NCBI GenBank assembly: GCA_034638255.1
Contig: JAWPGT010000009.1
Coordinates: 124,001 to 188,000 of the forward strand
Direction of reading: 5' to 3'
DNA: 64,000 nt
Source of the DNA: Coprinus comatus
Lineage: Eukaryota; Basidiomycota; Agaricomycetes; Agaricales; Agaricaceae
Notes under the pieces: model-generated
What the model was told of the DNA's origin: nothing
Database searches by the model: none
Seen by the model: the letters and a program-made list of their open reading frames with translations, nothing else
Program-made: the position numbers and the translations under genes
Part shown: positions 32,197 to 43,586 of the stretch, piece by piece
Layout: every line of letters begins with the position of its first letter
Position numbering within the stretch: position 1 is the first letter of the stretch

Positions 32197-33136
32197 ATGG
32201 TACGAAGGTTTGCAAACCAAGTACATCAACAAGTGTCGCGTCTCATGCGTGCACAATACATCAAACAAGAACCAGCATGGTACCAAGCAGTACTTATGTT
32301 TCCACCATTACCACTTCCACCTAAATCTCCACCTACACGTACCAATTACGATTTCAAAGAAAATGGACCAATAATTGAAGCTGGAAAACATATCAAAATG
32401 AGAAAGATGAAACCAGGTCCTTTACCTATTCAATATATCGAAGATGATGTACGAAGACAATTCTTCCGGGATCATCCTTTTGAAGCTTTTAGACCTAGAA
32501 CTTTGGTTGAAGGCTCGGGAATTGAACAGGTTAATAAGGTTATTGGTGAGGGTTGGGTTAGGTTAAGGCAAAGAGGAAGAAATCCTTCACCGGAAGAGTA
32601 AGTTTTTATTTTATTTTCTGGTTCTGGTTCTGGTTCTCCTTAAGTTGATAATATGCTGACTTGTTGGGATTGTTGTTCCCCTATTTAGTGCTATTCAATA
32701 TACTATCAACCTTCATAACTATCATGGTTACTCGCTTTCGGACGCCTACGTTCGTGCTGTCGCTCAGTTCCGTGCACTTCGTTCAGAACATCATATCGCT
32801 ACTACATTCGCCGTCAACGAAGCTGAATCATTGGGTGCAATCTTTGAAAATACTGAGATTCAAACTATGTTTGAGAAGGAGAAGAAAGCATTGAAAACAT
32901 GGCAAAAGAAGGAACAGGAGGATGAAGGTGCTCTTGCAGCGCGTAAACGTTGGAAGGCTATTGTGGAGAAGGATACTAATAACAATGAATGGACGAGGGG
33001 AGAGCAATATGTTAGATTGTGGAAAGAGGGAGTGAATCCGGACTTTTCTCCTGCTCTTACGCAGCCTGTTACTCCTGCAACTGAGGCTACTCAGAAAGTT
33101 GTGGAAACTGCTCAAGTACATCCTACTACACGGTAA
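32197..33136 (+). CDS. RSM25: Mitochondrial small ribosomal subunit protein mS23 (Rsm25)
   Basis: Two exons: 32197-32597 and 32689-33136; 849 nt (282 aa). The N-terminus VHQQVSRLMRAQYIKQEPAWYQAV, with FPPLPLPPKSPP, is the Rsm25 hallmark; the body has QYIEDDVRRQFFRDHPFEAFRP and NLHNYHGYSLSDAYVRAVAQF. It is a structural protein of the mitoribosome small subunit; the basic start fits mitochondrial import. A donor-like GGTAATA at the stop (33132-33136) could in principle splice to an exon at 33191, but the simple stop TAA agrees with family length. It converges with RPN5. Confidence 0.92.
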
Positions 33137-33254
33137 TATAGATTATTTATTGACTATTGGTTTTTTTTATACTTCATTTTCGGTCTTCAGAAGTGCAGTG
33201 CGAAGTGAAATTTCAAATGGACGTAATGGTAAGAATTATATGATACAAAATGGT

Positions 33255-35104
33255 CTATGACGATGTAGAAGCCTGCGAGGCTTTTACTCTTGCTTGGGCT
33301 GCCTGTGCTGCATTCATGCCCATCCATGTCTTCTCCACTAGACCAAGTAACTTCTGCATATCCGAACTCCAATCATTCATAACCTCCTCCGCACTACGTT
33401 TCATCCGGAAATTGACCACTCCAACCGGACGATCGATTTTTGCCCATACAGTTCCAGAGACCACCAAGCGCGAAAGGATTTCTTCCGTCTGCTTCAGCGT
33501 TAGATCAAGAAGGGACCTTAGTCTCTCAAGTTTGATTCGACTGTAATATTCTGCGATGACGCGAATATTCTGGGAATTTGGTCAGTTATGGCCAGTGTTG
33601 AATCAGCTACCTGAATGAAACTTACGTGCTCAATGACACGGGTATGTAGGTCTTCCCATCGTTTCTCTTGCTCGAAGACCGGTGTCTTTCGAAGGAATTC
33701 GCCATAAATACTCTGGATTCCGGGCCATCTCATAAGTTCCTTCGTAACAAAACACTTGACAAGATTGCTAAAGAAGAGTAAGTAAATTCAAAACTACCAA
33801 AGTCGAAATGGGGTATCAACATACTGGTGTAGTTCCAGCTTGGCCAGTGCAGGATCAGTGTAGAGATGGTGAAGCATGTCTGATTGTTCATTTGTGTGCG
33901 ACGCCAACACGACATAGTACACGATGTGTTCAAGGGCCTGAAATTATTGAGTTAAGAGTCAAAATGCCGGGAGATGGGCTGTACTCACAGCTTTACCCTT
34001 GTCAGCCACATCCTCCTTGATGGAAGGTGTTTCCCAAACTTTGTAATAGTACTTGGCAACGTCAAGGTATGAACTGTGGTGCAGAGCATGTTGGATCATC
34101 AAGTCATAGTACTTTAGTTTCAGGTCCTAACAAAATATGTTAGGAAGGCAAGGAAGTAGAAATGGTTAAACTTCCTCACCTCATTCTCTTTCTGTGCCAA
34201 AAAGCTCTCATTGACCTTCCTTCCACCAACGCGAACCTTTACCCATTCAGCTTCACCACCACCAAGAGTATCCTTCCCATCCTTGCCTTTACCCTGCTCA
34301 GCATCTTTTAGTCTTGCCACTGCGATCAGAAGTCGCATTTGTTCAAGAATAAACTCCGTCTTTTCTCTTCTCTCCATCGAAGAATACGTTTCGACTTGTA
34401 GGTCAGACAACAGATCAGATGCTGTCTGTAACGATTCTTTGTTCGCCTGTGGTGTACTAGTGGCCCTAGCGAGATCTTCATGATAAGTTGAGAGTAACAA
34501 TGTAACCCGAGCCCGAGGAGTTTCTAGGAAGATCTATATAACATAAAATGGTTAATATACTATTCCCTTTCAAAAAAAAAAGATGACATACCTTGCCCTC
34601 TGTTACGCTTCTTAGTGTTTCTACCAATTCTAACCATTTCTCTACACCATCATTGGTTTTGATCTCAGGTAACCAGTTAATGGCTTGTTCGACAAAAGCT
34701 TGGATAACTGCTTTCAGTTGACCATGTTTCTTACTCAAGATTTGAATGCTTGAGTTGAGAAGTTCATAATTCCGTGCATCGTATGAATGTTGTACAATCG
34801 CTTTGGCGAGACGAGTAGTTGAAGCAAGATCAGCAGCCTAAAGTCAATTATGTTAACATGAATACATAATGATCTGGAATGCATTTAATAACTAACATTG
34901 CGAGTTTGCTTTTCGAGGATGAAGAGTTTCTCAAGAGCCTCCTCTACTTTCCTCGACTAATTAAGATCGTAATTAGTTGATATTGACAAGGTCCCACTGA
35001 TAAAACTTATAAAACCATCGTACCTTTGCTAATTTCTCAGCCTCTGGAAGTAGAGCATCAACCTCTTTGGTATAATCCTTTTCTTGTTTCTTGTTATCGC
35101 TCAT
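33255..35104 (-). CDS. RPN5: 26S proteasome lid subunit Rpn5 (PSMD12)
   Basis: Eight exons on the minus strand: 35104-35024, 34956-34897, 34837-34592, 34533-34180, 34126-33989, 33937-33825, 33767-33626, 33569-33255; sum 1449 nt (482 aa). Family hallmarks: N-terminal helical repeats (KVEEALEKLFILEKQTR, DLASTTRLAKAIV), EKTEFILEQMRLLIA, LKLKYYDLMIQHAL and YLDVAKYYYKVWETP, then the PCI domain (ALEHIVYYVVLAS, VIEHNIRVIAEYYSRI, RLRSLLDL, EEILSRLVVSGTVWAKIDRPVGVVNF). Rpn5 scaffolds the lid next to Rpn11 and is needed for lid assembly. A conserved C-terminal helix precedes an Ala/Ser-rich end. Confidence 0.96.
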
Positions 35105-35595
35105 TGGGCACTTCTGTAAGTTGATAGATTTCTGTTTGAGGATTCAATGACGCGTCGCGATATTGTTGGTACTTGTTTGGTTGGATGATCATTTCTATTC
35201 TGGAAACCTGCTGATTACAATGATGGACACCTGTGTACATGAGCCGAATTAACCATCGTGCGACATGCTGAAAGTTACTACCATGGGTTATATTTACTCA
35301 CATATTTTCTTCAATGATCTTTGACTAGGATGCCGAGAAAGAACCTGCAGACAACAACTTGAAGTCGCAAATTACTACTCACTGTTTTTCCTCGTAACAA
35401 CTCAAAAACATACGAAATGAGCAAGAAAAGACAAAATGGATTGCATAGGACAAGACTACATAAGGCATACAAGGCATAATGGGCATAATGGGCATAGATC
35501 AAACACAACAACGACAACGACAAAACAAAACAAAACAAAAAAGACAGGTAAGTATAAAAGTACAAATTAGAGTTTTTTTTTGAAATGGAAAATAA
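35105..35595. other. Intergenic gap between RPN5 and the F-box gene
   Basis: No gene seen. It holds CAAAA/ACAAC repeats near 35505-35540 on the 3' UTR side of the minus-strand F-box gene, plus the RPN5 promoter at the right for which no clear TATA is visible. Confidence 0.5.
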
Positions 35596-37939
35596 TTACT
35601 GAAGCTCAATGGTCTGCATCGAAATATCATTCTCAGTACTCGCCCCAACACTATTCTTCCTTTTATTTTTATTCAAATTCTTCCTCTTCATCGCCAGATT
35701 CAAAATCCTGGAAGGAACCGAAATAGGATAAAAGATAAAGATCTTATAAAGTGAGGCCATAATAGCGTAAACAGGTTCAAGAATTGGTCGTGACCAACTC
35801 AATTTACGCTCTTTTGGTTTAGGTCCTTCGACAACTTCCATTTCTTCGAAAACTGGGGTTGAAATTGCGATAGAAGCTGTATCAGGAATGGCTTCAATGG
35901 ATTGTTCAACGTGTTCAACCACAGCTTCAACTCCTACATCCTCCATAACGGGGGTTGCGTCAATGCATATTGAACGAGTTTCAATGGTAGCATCGACGTC
36001 TTGATTAACGTATGTCGGGGAAACTTGAATACTGATACTTGTTGTTCGTGGACGGACTTGGATACCCATTTCGAAAGTCTGAACAGTAGCATCGATACAT
36101 TTCTCCAAGAGTACACGTTGAGGAGGGATAGCGTATTCACCACCAAATGAACGCTCGATAGCACGAATGGTTTGAAGATGAGGCAGCGTCTCAGAAACGA
36201 GTTGCCAATTATTGGCATGGGTTTCATTGTAACCCGCTTTATTCTTGTCTTGGAACCATCTCAAGGAATCCAAGTTTGGAGCGACGTGGCTGAGGAGTAC
36301 GGACACCTGCAAGGGATCCACAATCCAAGAATAGCCGACATGTAGGCGTACCAATGACCTCGACGATACTAGGCGGTTTTTCAGGGTATCAGGGGAAGAT
36401 GGTAGGGCATCGACGACAGCGTGGACTGTATGAAGGTTACGGCAACCTTTTGTTAGGATGCCAAGCGCCTCGAGTGTGATTTGAGGGGCGGTGTTTGAAA
36501 AGCGAGCCAAGGGAGAGAGATTTAAACATTCCAATCTTGGACAAGCATATGCGAGCCTTTCAAGATCCGCAGTGGTAAAGATAACTGATTCGGGGAGTTC
36601 GATGTCGAGCCGAAGGAGTTCAGGGAGATAATCGAGGCTGGTTAGTGGAAGTCGGACATTTGTTGGTTCGCCTCTTGGGATACTCCTGGTTGTCGCTGTG
36701 ATACGAAGAGCTTGAAGAGAATCTCCAAATTTATCGCACACTAGGTGACAGAACCGGTTCCAGTCGGCTTTATCGGGTGGATCCTCAATCAAGAGTTCGA
36801 GTTGAGTGAGAGAACTCTCGAGGTGTCCAAGGAAAACGTTGATATTGGAAACATCACCACTAAGCTGCAACCTCTTCAGCTGACCGAAGGGCCCGACCTC
36901 ATGTTCGATAACTTCAAACTCTGAATCCACATCTGTCAAGCGCCTGGCTGATTTGCGGAACTCGGAAAAGTCCAACTCTTCATTAGAAAATACACCACTA
37001 TCCGAGCTCGTGACAGAGCTGGGCGTGTCGTAGCCAGATTTGACTTTATCAAAGAAGCCCTCTACCGCAATCGAAGATCGTCCCGTCAGGTCCAGCTGGA
37101 GTGACTTGAGCCTCGGTAGCTTCGCAGACCACCTTCCGATATCAGAACCAAGAGCTCCAGGAGCAACAAGGTCAATTTTCTCCAAACCCTTCTGGTGATG
37201 GAGAAGTTCCGTAAAGTTTTCTGGTAGTGATGTGGGAGATGCAAAAGAGAATCCAGTAAGTTTAGTACGAGTAGAGAGGTCGACCAGGAAATTAGTGATT
37301 TGGGGAAGTTGGGATTCGATCGCGAGGTTAATAATCTTCAAGCCGGGACTTAAAAACAATGCGGCGCGTTCCAAGCCTGATGCAGTCTGTACTTTCCAAG
37401 TCAACTCCTCGAGGTTAGGAAGAATATAGGTGCGTGGTCGATCGGCTTCAAGCATAGGGAAAACGGAAGAGAGATTGTTGGAGGTTTCATTATAAGTTAC
37501 ATGGCGAACACGATCGCAATACTTCAACACGTTGGTCCAATCTTCGCTTTCGGGAGCTTTGATCTAATGAACCCCATAACCAACTCAGCTCTTTCTGAAC
37601 ACACAAGACATAACGCACACATACCAGACCCAAACCCGGCTTGCGGGTCTTCTTCAAAAGGTTATTCGGGAACAATCCAATAATGGGCACAAGAGAATCC
37701 AGCTCCTTCCATAGTACATCCAACGCTGGCTGACAGAAAGCCTTACAGGTCCTTGCGAACCTTGAAACGCCACGACGGCCGTTTGTAGACTCCATAATAG
37801 CCTCGAAAACCTTCTTGGTAACATCTTGGTCCTGAAGGATGCTAAGGATGGGAGTCTTAATAACGGGCTTCTTGGGAATAGCCCTGCTGCTGGCAGTTGG
37901 GCGCTGTCTGTTGTTGCGACCGGTCTTTCCTTTGGCCAT
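35596..37939 (-). CDS. F-box/LRR-like protein
   Basis: Two exons on the minus strand: 37939-37625 and 37563-35596; 2283 nt (760 aa). A basic N-terminus is followed by an F-box-like helix segment (ILQDQDVTKKVFEAIME, FARTCKAFCQPALDVLWKELDSL), the pattern of the large agaricomycete F-box families. About 450 residues of leucine-rich, irregular repeats follow (LPNLEELTWKV, LPRLKSLQLDL, LKRLQLSGDV, CPRLECLNLSPL). An acidic stretch with repeated SIxI and MEDVGVEAVVEHVEQSIEAI motifs precedes a hydrophobic/basic end (YAIMASLYKIFIFYPISV, MKRKNLNKNKRK). F-box proteins link substrates to SCF ubiquitin ligase; the partner here is unknown. Confidence 0.82.
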
Positions 37940-38552
37940 TGCTAAGTGTTTTGTTCAACAAAAACGAAGATGGGGATGAAGTGACGCGTAAAGTTGCCAA
38001 CAAAGGTGGCGAATGTGAGTGGATAGTGGTTATGGAGTGAATCCACAGAGTAGAGAACAAGAAGCGATGAAGGAGCTGGTTTATAGATGCCTGCGGATAG
38101 GGATGTGTGTTTTACATGCTTTAGTCACTCATTTCCGAGTGGTCTCGGTATACAAGCGTGCTCCTCGTGTACCATTAGAATCTTGATGTAAACTTGAACT
38201 CTAGAAATCAAGGTCACACTGAACATGCGCTTGGAATGAGGCTGCCCGTCAATGGAATGCATACACAGCGAAGCATTGTTAGTGGCCATGTACCTACCCC
38301 ACGGTAGTTTTTGTTCGCTCTGGTGGCTTGACACCATCAGCTGAAACAGAAGCGATGACGTTGGATGTAGATTGCTGAAAGCATAGCACGTTTGGCGTTT
38401 GAGCTATTCTAGGGTAGATGGTGCTCCTTTTAATTTGGTAACGTCACACTACACGATGCATGAATCAGTTCAGCGGGTAAACAACACGGTTGAAATAACC
38501 GTGATTGAATGAAGTAATTTGCAATGTGATGAAGAAATACAAGCAATAAATC
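37940..38552. other. Intergenic region
   Basis: F-box gene promoter and the 3' flank of SLD2, both minus strand. No supported gene; the frame at 38125-38337 has no recognisable features. Confidence 0.5.
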
Positions 38553-40353
38553 TTACAGCTCCTCGTTGGTATCCAACTCGCCAATTTCCCAGGGAACAGG
38601 CTCTCCTTCCCATTCTTCCTCTTCCTCAACAATGGTATCATCTACATCGTCATTAAATTCATCTTTTTCATCTTCACCAACCCCCCAGATCTCCCCACCC
38701 TTCTTCGGATCATAATGGACAACGCGTCGGCCGGATAGCAAAGCTTTCACGATCCTCTCCTCCTCATAATCATTCTGTTTCGACTTAATAGTCTCTAACG
38801 TTAAAACACGATGTAACTCCTCTGGAAGGTGACCTTCTATATTGGCCTGTTCATCAATAACGTTACCATTCATCCCTTCCTCATTTTGATCTCGACCAAC
38901 GCCTGCTTTCGTAGGTGATTCCGAACCCTGACCTCGAGGCTTACTACGCCATGCGTGCTTTAATATAGGATCCTCACCATCGGAACTAGCCTCATCTGTT
39001 GGAACTGCGGCACGGATACCGCGTGAGATGTGGACGAGCTTCACGTTTGTTTGTAGGTCGAAACTATCTGAACCACTTTCACCACCTTCATCCAAATCAC
39101 CTTGTTTTCGTGATTTAGCTTTCTTGCGACTATTGGCTTTAGATTGTGCCTTGGCCTTTGAACCATAGGTAGGCTTGACTGAATTTGGATTAGGAGATGG
39201 CGGAAGGAGTTGAAGTTCTGTTGTTGGTGGCTCTGGATTGATAACGGATTGTCGAACAGATCTGATTCTGGCCCGTCTAATCCAGAGGCGTTGCGCTTTG
39301 TTAATGCATGGTCACCGGAGGGAGATGGTTTGTGTATTTTATTAGATCCTTTGTCACTGGAGGGTAAGGGCAAGGTCGATTGAGCTAGTTTCTGTGGCTT
39401 CGCCAACGCACTGGGCTGGGGTTTTGATTTACCGCCTTTCTTTGGTTTGCGATCATTGCCAAAAATATCATCATCCATGCTTGGCAATGCTGTCTTGACA
39501 GACCGCTTGCCATTTCTTTGTGGTTTGGCGGAAAACGATTCACCACCAAAGAGGTCTGACGTTGATTTGGACTTCATCGTCTCTTCGAAAAGTAGTGTGA
39601 AGGTTTTGCCGTTGGCCACGGGTTTCATGGGACTATCGTCTATCGTATCGGCTTCTTCTGCTTCCTCGTCGCCTCCCTCTGATTCACTATCACCACCTTT
39701 GGTATCTTCTAACTGTAACTTAGGGAACGGTAAGGTTGTTTGGGCTAACAGACGTCGACGTTTCTCCTTGTTTGGTGATGGTGAAACCGGTTCACCTCGC
39801 AGTCGCTTCCGTGCTCGTGAAACAGCAGATAATTGGACACGGGCCTCTTGCGTTGACGTTGGATGCGGTGGAGAGTCTGGAGGGGATGGACGATTAGACT
39901 TTCGAGGGCTTGAAGCAAATGGGTTTGGGCTTGTTGGTTTGGGAAAGGTGAGTGGTGGTGGTTCTTTCTGTTTCCCTTTGTTCTTCTGCGGTGAGAATGG
40001 ATTGAAGCTTTCAAGAGGGGCGGTTAACTCTATGCGACGAACGGGAGATTGTAGGAGTTTGGTTGACTTTGGGGTGGGTCGCATGGGAGTTGAAGGGGGA
40101 CCATTATTTCGGGAAATTGAAGAGGTAGATGCGACGGTTGTTGAAGTAGCAGCCTTGGAGAGCTTCTTGTAGAGTTTGTACTTCTGGGCTGGAAGAGTAG
40201 GGTTGGACACGGAATCAATGAGGAGACGCGAAGTTACACACCGATCACTGGGAGTTGTTTGATGTCTTGAATTGTGGGATCTCTTGAGTTCTTGTCTTTG
40301 AAGCTACGTTCCCATGCCTTGATCTCTGCCCGAACGCTGCCAAGGTCTGACAT
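38553..40353 (-). CDS. SLD2: DNA replication initiation factor Sld2/Drc1
   Basis: Exon 1 (40353-40242) encodes SVRAEIKAWERSFKDKN and IKQLPVI; exon 2 starts at 40188 with KYKLYKKLSK. This N-terminal block is the Sld2/Drc1 signature (Dpb11-binding CDK substrate, RecQ4-related N-terminus). The middle is rich in SP/TP sites, as expected for CDK control of origin firing. Two overlapping frames cover the rest: one runs to about 39240, the other continues to TAA at 38553. They join either by one missing base near 39240-39255 or by an 83-nt intron (39233-39315, weak donor GTGACC), which closes in frame (1665 nt, 554 aa). The acidic C-terminus (VDDTIVEEEEEWEGEPVPWEIGEL) looks conserved. It is divergent from the KEN-box orphan. 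Confidence 0.87.
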
Positions 40354-40509
40354 ATCGTTATGCGCAAGGCAGCCAGTAAGCGTATATTGACGGGCACATG
40401 GGACAGAATTAACGGTCACGGGATCAGTGCACGTCCACATCTACAAACAGTTTGACACGTTCCAACTTTCAATTTAGCCGAAGTTAAACCACACCAAGTT
40501 CAACTTGAC

Positions 40510-43003
40510 ATGGCAAGCAACAATAAGCCCCGCACAAGTCTCCTCAATCTCTTTGATCCCCTTGCAAACTCTCCTCGTACTCCTTCAACTCAACATCATG
40601 CTCCAGAACAGGACAAGGAGAACTATGACGCCACCAATAATAATAACCTTACCATGACTACATTCTTCAGCAAAACTTGCAAGTCGGCTCTGCACACACA
40701 ACCCAAACCACTGAAGCGCCGTTTAATTGACATCGGCGACTTGACTCTCGAAGACGCCGCTTCACCAGAGGCTCTTTTAGACGAAACGCTAGACAGTGCT
40801 TTCGGGTCCAGTGGTTTTGACACGCTCGATGAGGACGAGAATATGACACTCACATTTCAAGATATGATGAAAGCTGCTACACCAAATAAACCTTCGGGCT
40901 TGACTTCCAAATCCTACACGACACCACGAAGATCCTTCGCGGATTTTGAGCACACCATATCCCTACCTAGATTTACCGAAGAGCACAGCTTAATGATGGA
41001 GACCCCCGAGGAGAATCTAGCTGATGAAGGATTGGACGAAGATTCTCAAGAAGACAAGAATGAACCCACACCAAGCAATCAGGAGATTTCTCGGGTGGTA
41101 TCACCTACGCTTCCCCAATGTGAACTGGAACCCCACAACGTCCCCCTCCCTCTGTCTCCAGTCATTAACACCTTCGAACATACTTCCCTAGATTGGATTA
41201 TTGACGCACCCGACAACGCAGGTAGCTCATTTGGAGAAATACCTCCCAATTTTGGTCTTGATGACTCCGACTCTGGTACGACAACGCCAACCGCAGGCCA
41301 TCTCGATGTCGTGACCCAACCCAAAGGTTCTTTAGCAACCTCCGTTAATATTCCAGAGTCAAATGAACCTCTACTATTCGATACAAACGTCTCTATCACA
41401 ATCTCTGAATCCTCATCAGTTCTTCCTTCTATCCCAGAGCTAACATCAACTGTTGACAGTGGTCCCCGTGCTACTTTAAGACCAATCATGCCTAATACCT
41501 CGTCCAAGGACCTTTGCCGTGCTTCGGTAGATCTACAATCATCATTTCATATGCTTCTTCAATCTGAGGACATGTCATTTGATCTCATGAGAGACAAGGA
41601 TTCCTTTCTTATGCATGCGCAAAGTGGAATGGATTCGCTTCTTTATAATATTGAAGATGACCCGAGCTTTGATCTGGAAGCAGAAAAGATGAAGATGGTG
41701 GAGGCCTTGAAGGAGTACACTAAAGACAGTGAAGAAATCAGACAACCCAACACAGATGGTAACTTACTATTCACTCTTTTGCTGATCTCCATGTTTTCTA
41801 ACGGATACATCAGATGTTCCCTCTCCATTCTCAAGCTCCCCTACCAGTCCCAGCACTAGCGTAGATGGTAACTTTTGTCATTGCCCGTAATTAACATTAT
41901 CGTCTGATTTGAAACTATATAGCTTCCAATGGACCAAGCACTCCAATTTCATGTCATACATTTGGTAGACAAGGTGGGCTCAAACTAAATCACGACCCCT
42001 ATCACACTCAATAATTGCACAGGATTGAATTTAAATATGATTCGCAAAAGGCTGAGCGCTCCGATATCAATATCCTCACCTAGGCTCATTGACCATCCTC
42101 TTCCCTCAGCATCACCGAACATTTCGCGTATGTCTGGTATTTTGTCACGAAAGGATGGTAATACTAAGAACTTACCTTGCATTAGTTGTGGATCAAGAAT
42201 CATTAAAAGCATCATCCCCAACACCGGCTACATTACCCGTCTTCGTGGCACCCCGGACCATCGACAGACGTAGGTCGTCTCTTCCACTCAGTACTCCCAA
42301 AAATCCAAGGGAAAAGGCTGGATCTGCTGCCCCTCTGCCTGCTGTACCTGCTTTGAAAGTTATCAAGAGAACAAGAACCAATGTTTTAGGAAGACAGGAA
42401 TCCATAACTGGTGCATCTGGTTCTTCTGAATCAGGTAGTGCTGGTACATCCAGTACAAGCTCATATGCTCTGGAACCACGAGGATTACCAACGATTGTTC
42501 CTCTCAAGACTCGCAGAGTCAAAGATCCGGAGCCTCAAACGACAACACTTGTATCACAACCAACCCGGCAACTTGTGAGACCAGTTCGGCCTCTTGTCAA
42601 GCCTCGGCTTTCTACCACTACCTCGAATTCGACTTCAACTTCGACAATAGCTACAACTACACGACCAATACAAGCAAGGGCTGATGGTCCACGGCGATTT
42701 CCGATATCTGAAAGTACACAGGCGAAACCTCTTCGGGCAGCAACGATTTCTGCCTCGAGTTCGAACTCAGGTCCCAGGCGACCTATTATCTCTGCTTCAG
42801 CTGCGACCATGCTCCCCGCAGCTCAGCCTCGTTCTACCAGTGGTCCGAGTGGTCTTAGAGCACCATCCCAATCCTCCAGTATGACCAATGGCGTGTCATC
42901 ACTTCCGAAACCAGTTCCCCGTGCCTCAACTATGACTTCTAGATTGCCTGCACCAAAAAGTACGAAGACGGCTGGTCTGCCCACCCTGAGGAGGGTAACT
43001 TAG
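40510..43003 (+). CDS. Unrecognised disordered protein with N-terminal KEN box
   Basis: Five exons: 40510-41758, 41814-41867, 41923-41973, 42023-42136, 42186-43003; sum 2286 nt (761 aa). The last intron uses GTATTT..TACTAAG..AG. Near the N-terminus are an RxxL motif (RTSL, residues 8-11) and a KEN box (residues 36-38), both used by the anaphase-promoting complex. Later regions: DIGDLTLEDAASPEALL, DSAFGSSGFDTLDEDENMTLTF, SSFHMLLQSEDMSFDLMRDKDSFL, ISAPISISSPRL-like segment, and a long Ser/Thr/Pro/Arg-rich basic tail. A cell-cycle-regulated nuclear or chromatin role is plausible but inferred only from degron motifs and its shared promoter with SLD2. No family is recognised. Confidence 0.78.
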
Positions 43004-43586
43004 ATGCATTTTGGGGGTCTATTAATTTGTCTTGGTTCACTTCGTACATTTACCACAATCACCGAACTCTTTAGTTAATTACTCAATCCCATGTGTTCAC
43101 ATAAACATCTCGTGCAATACATCTTGGAAACGTTTCTCCTCTGTACGTTATTCGAAAATTCTTAGTTTGAGAGTAAGAAGCGCCGCGGCGTCTTTGTACA
43201 CGTGTTTGGGTGGTCTGACGAACCTGAGACGAACTATGACAAAAAATGCCGTTTGGGATGATCATGCTCGGCTTTGTCCTGCTTCGAATTCCGTTTTAGA
43301 GACCGCATCGTGTTTTCAGACGTCATATTTTAGACCGCTATCACCGTCTGAGCGACCCTGGTTTTTTTTTCCTCTGCTACATAATGAAGGGCCTTCGCTA
43401 CGAAAGTTGAACTGCAAAAAAATGTATCCCTCGACGACCAGGACAATTGATGTGGTGGCCAAACTTGGACCAGTGGGTGTGACGACAATGTGGGTAGTGG
43501 GTGATGGCACGCATTTTATCTCCAATGAGAGAGTGCAGGCGACAGACTTGTTCTCCCAACATTGTGCTAGCCAGGACGCTCGGTTC
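43004..43586. other. Intergenic region / leader of the next gene
   Basis: The frame of the downstream gene is open back to 43032, but the added 185 residues look non-coding and start from a TTG. An in-frame ATG at 43239 cannot be excluded as an alternative start. No other feature is seen. Confidence 0.45.

Noticed and set aside
33137..33249. Possible third exon of RSM25
   Set aside because: A donor-like sequence overlaps the TAA stop, but the extension is short, unlike the family, and close to the RPN5 3' end.
39447..40172. 241-codon plus-strand frame opposite SLD2
   Set aside because: It is antisense to the SP-rich SLD2 exon and has no independent motif, promoter or splice structure.
42137..42185. 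Apparent frameshift in the KEN-box orphan
   Set aside because: A 49-nt intron with GTATTT donor and TACTAAG branch site restores the frame exactly, so no indel is needed.
43032..43586. Upstream in-frame extension of the Pro/Gln-rich protein
   Set aside because: It starts from TTG, its composition is unlike the rest of the protein, and the ATG at 43587 has a better context. An ATG at 43239 remains a minor alternative.
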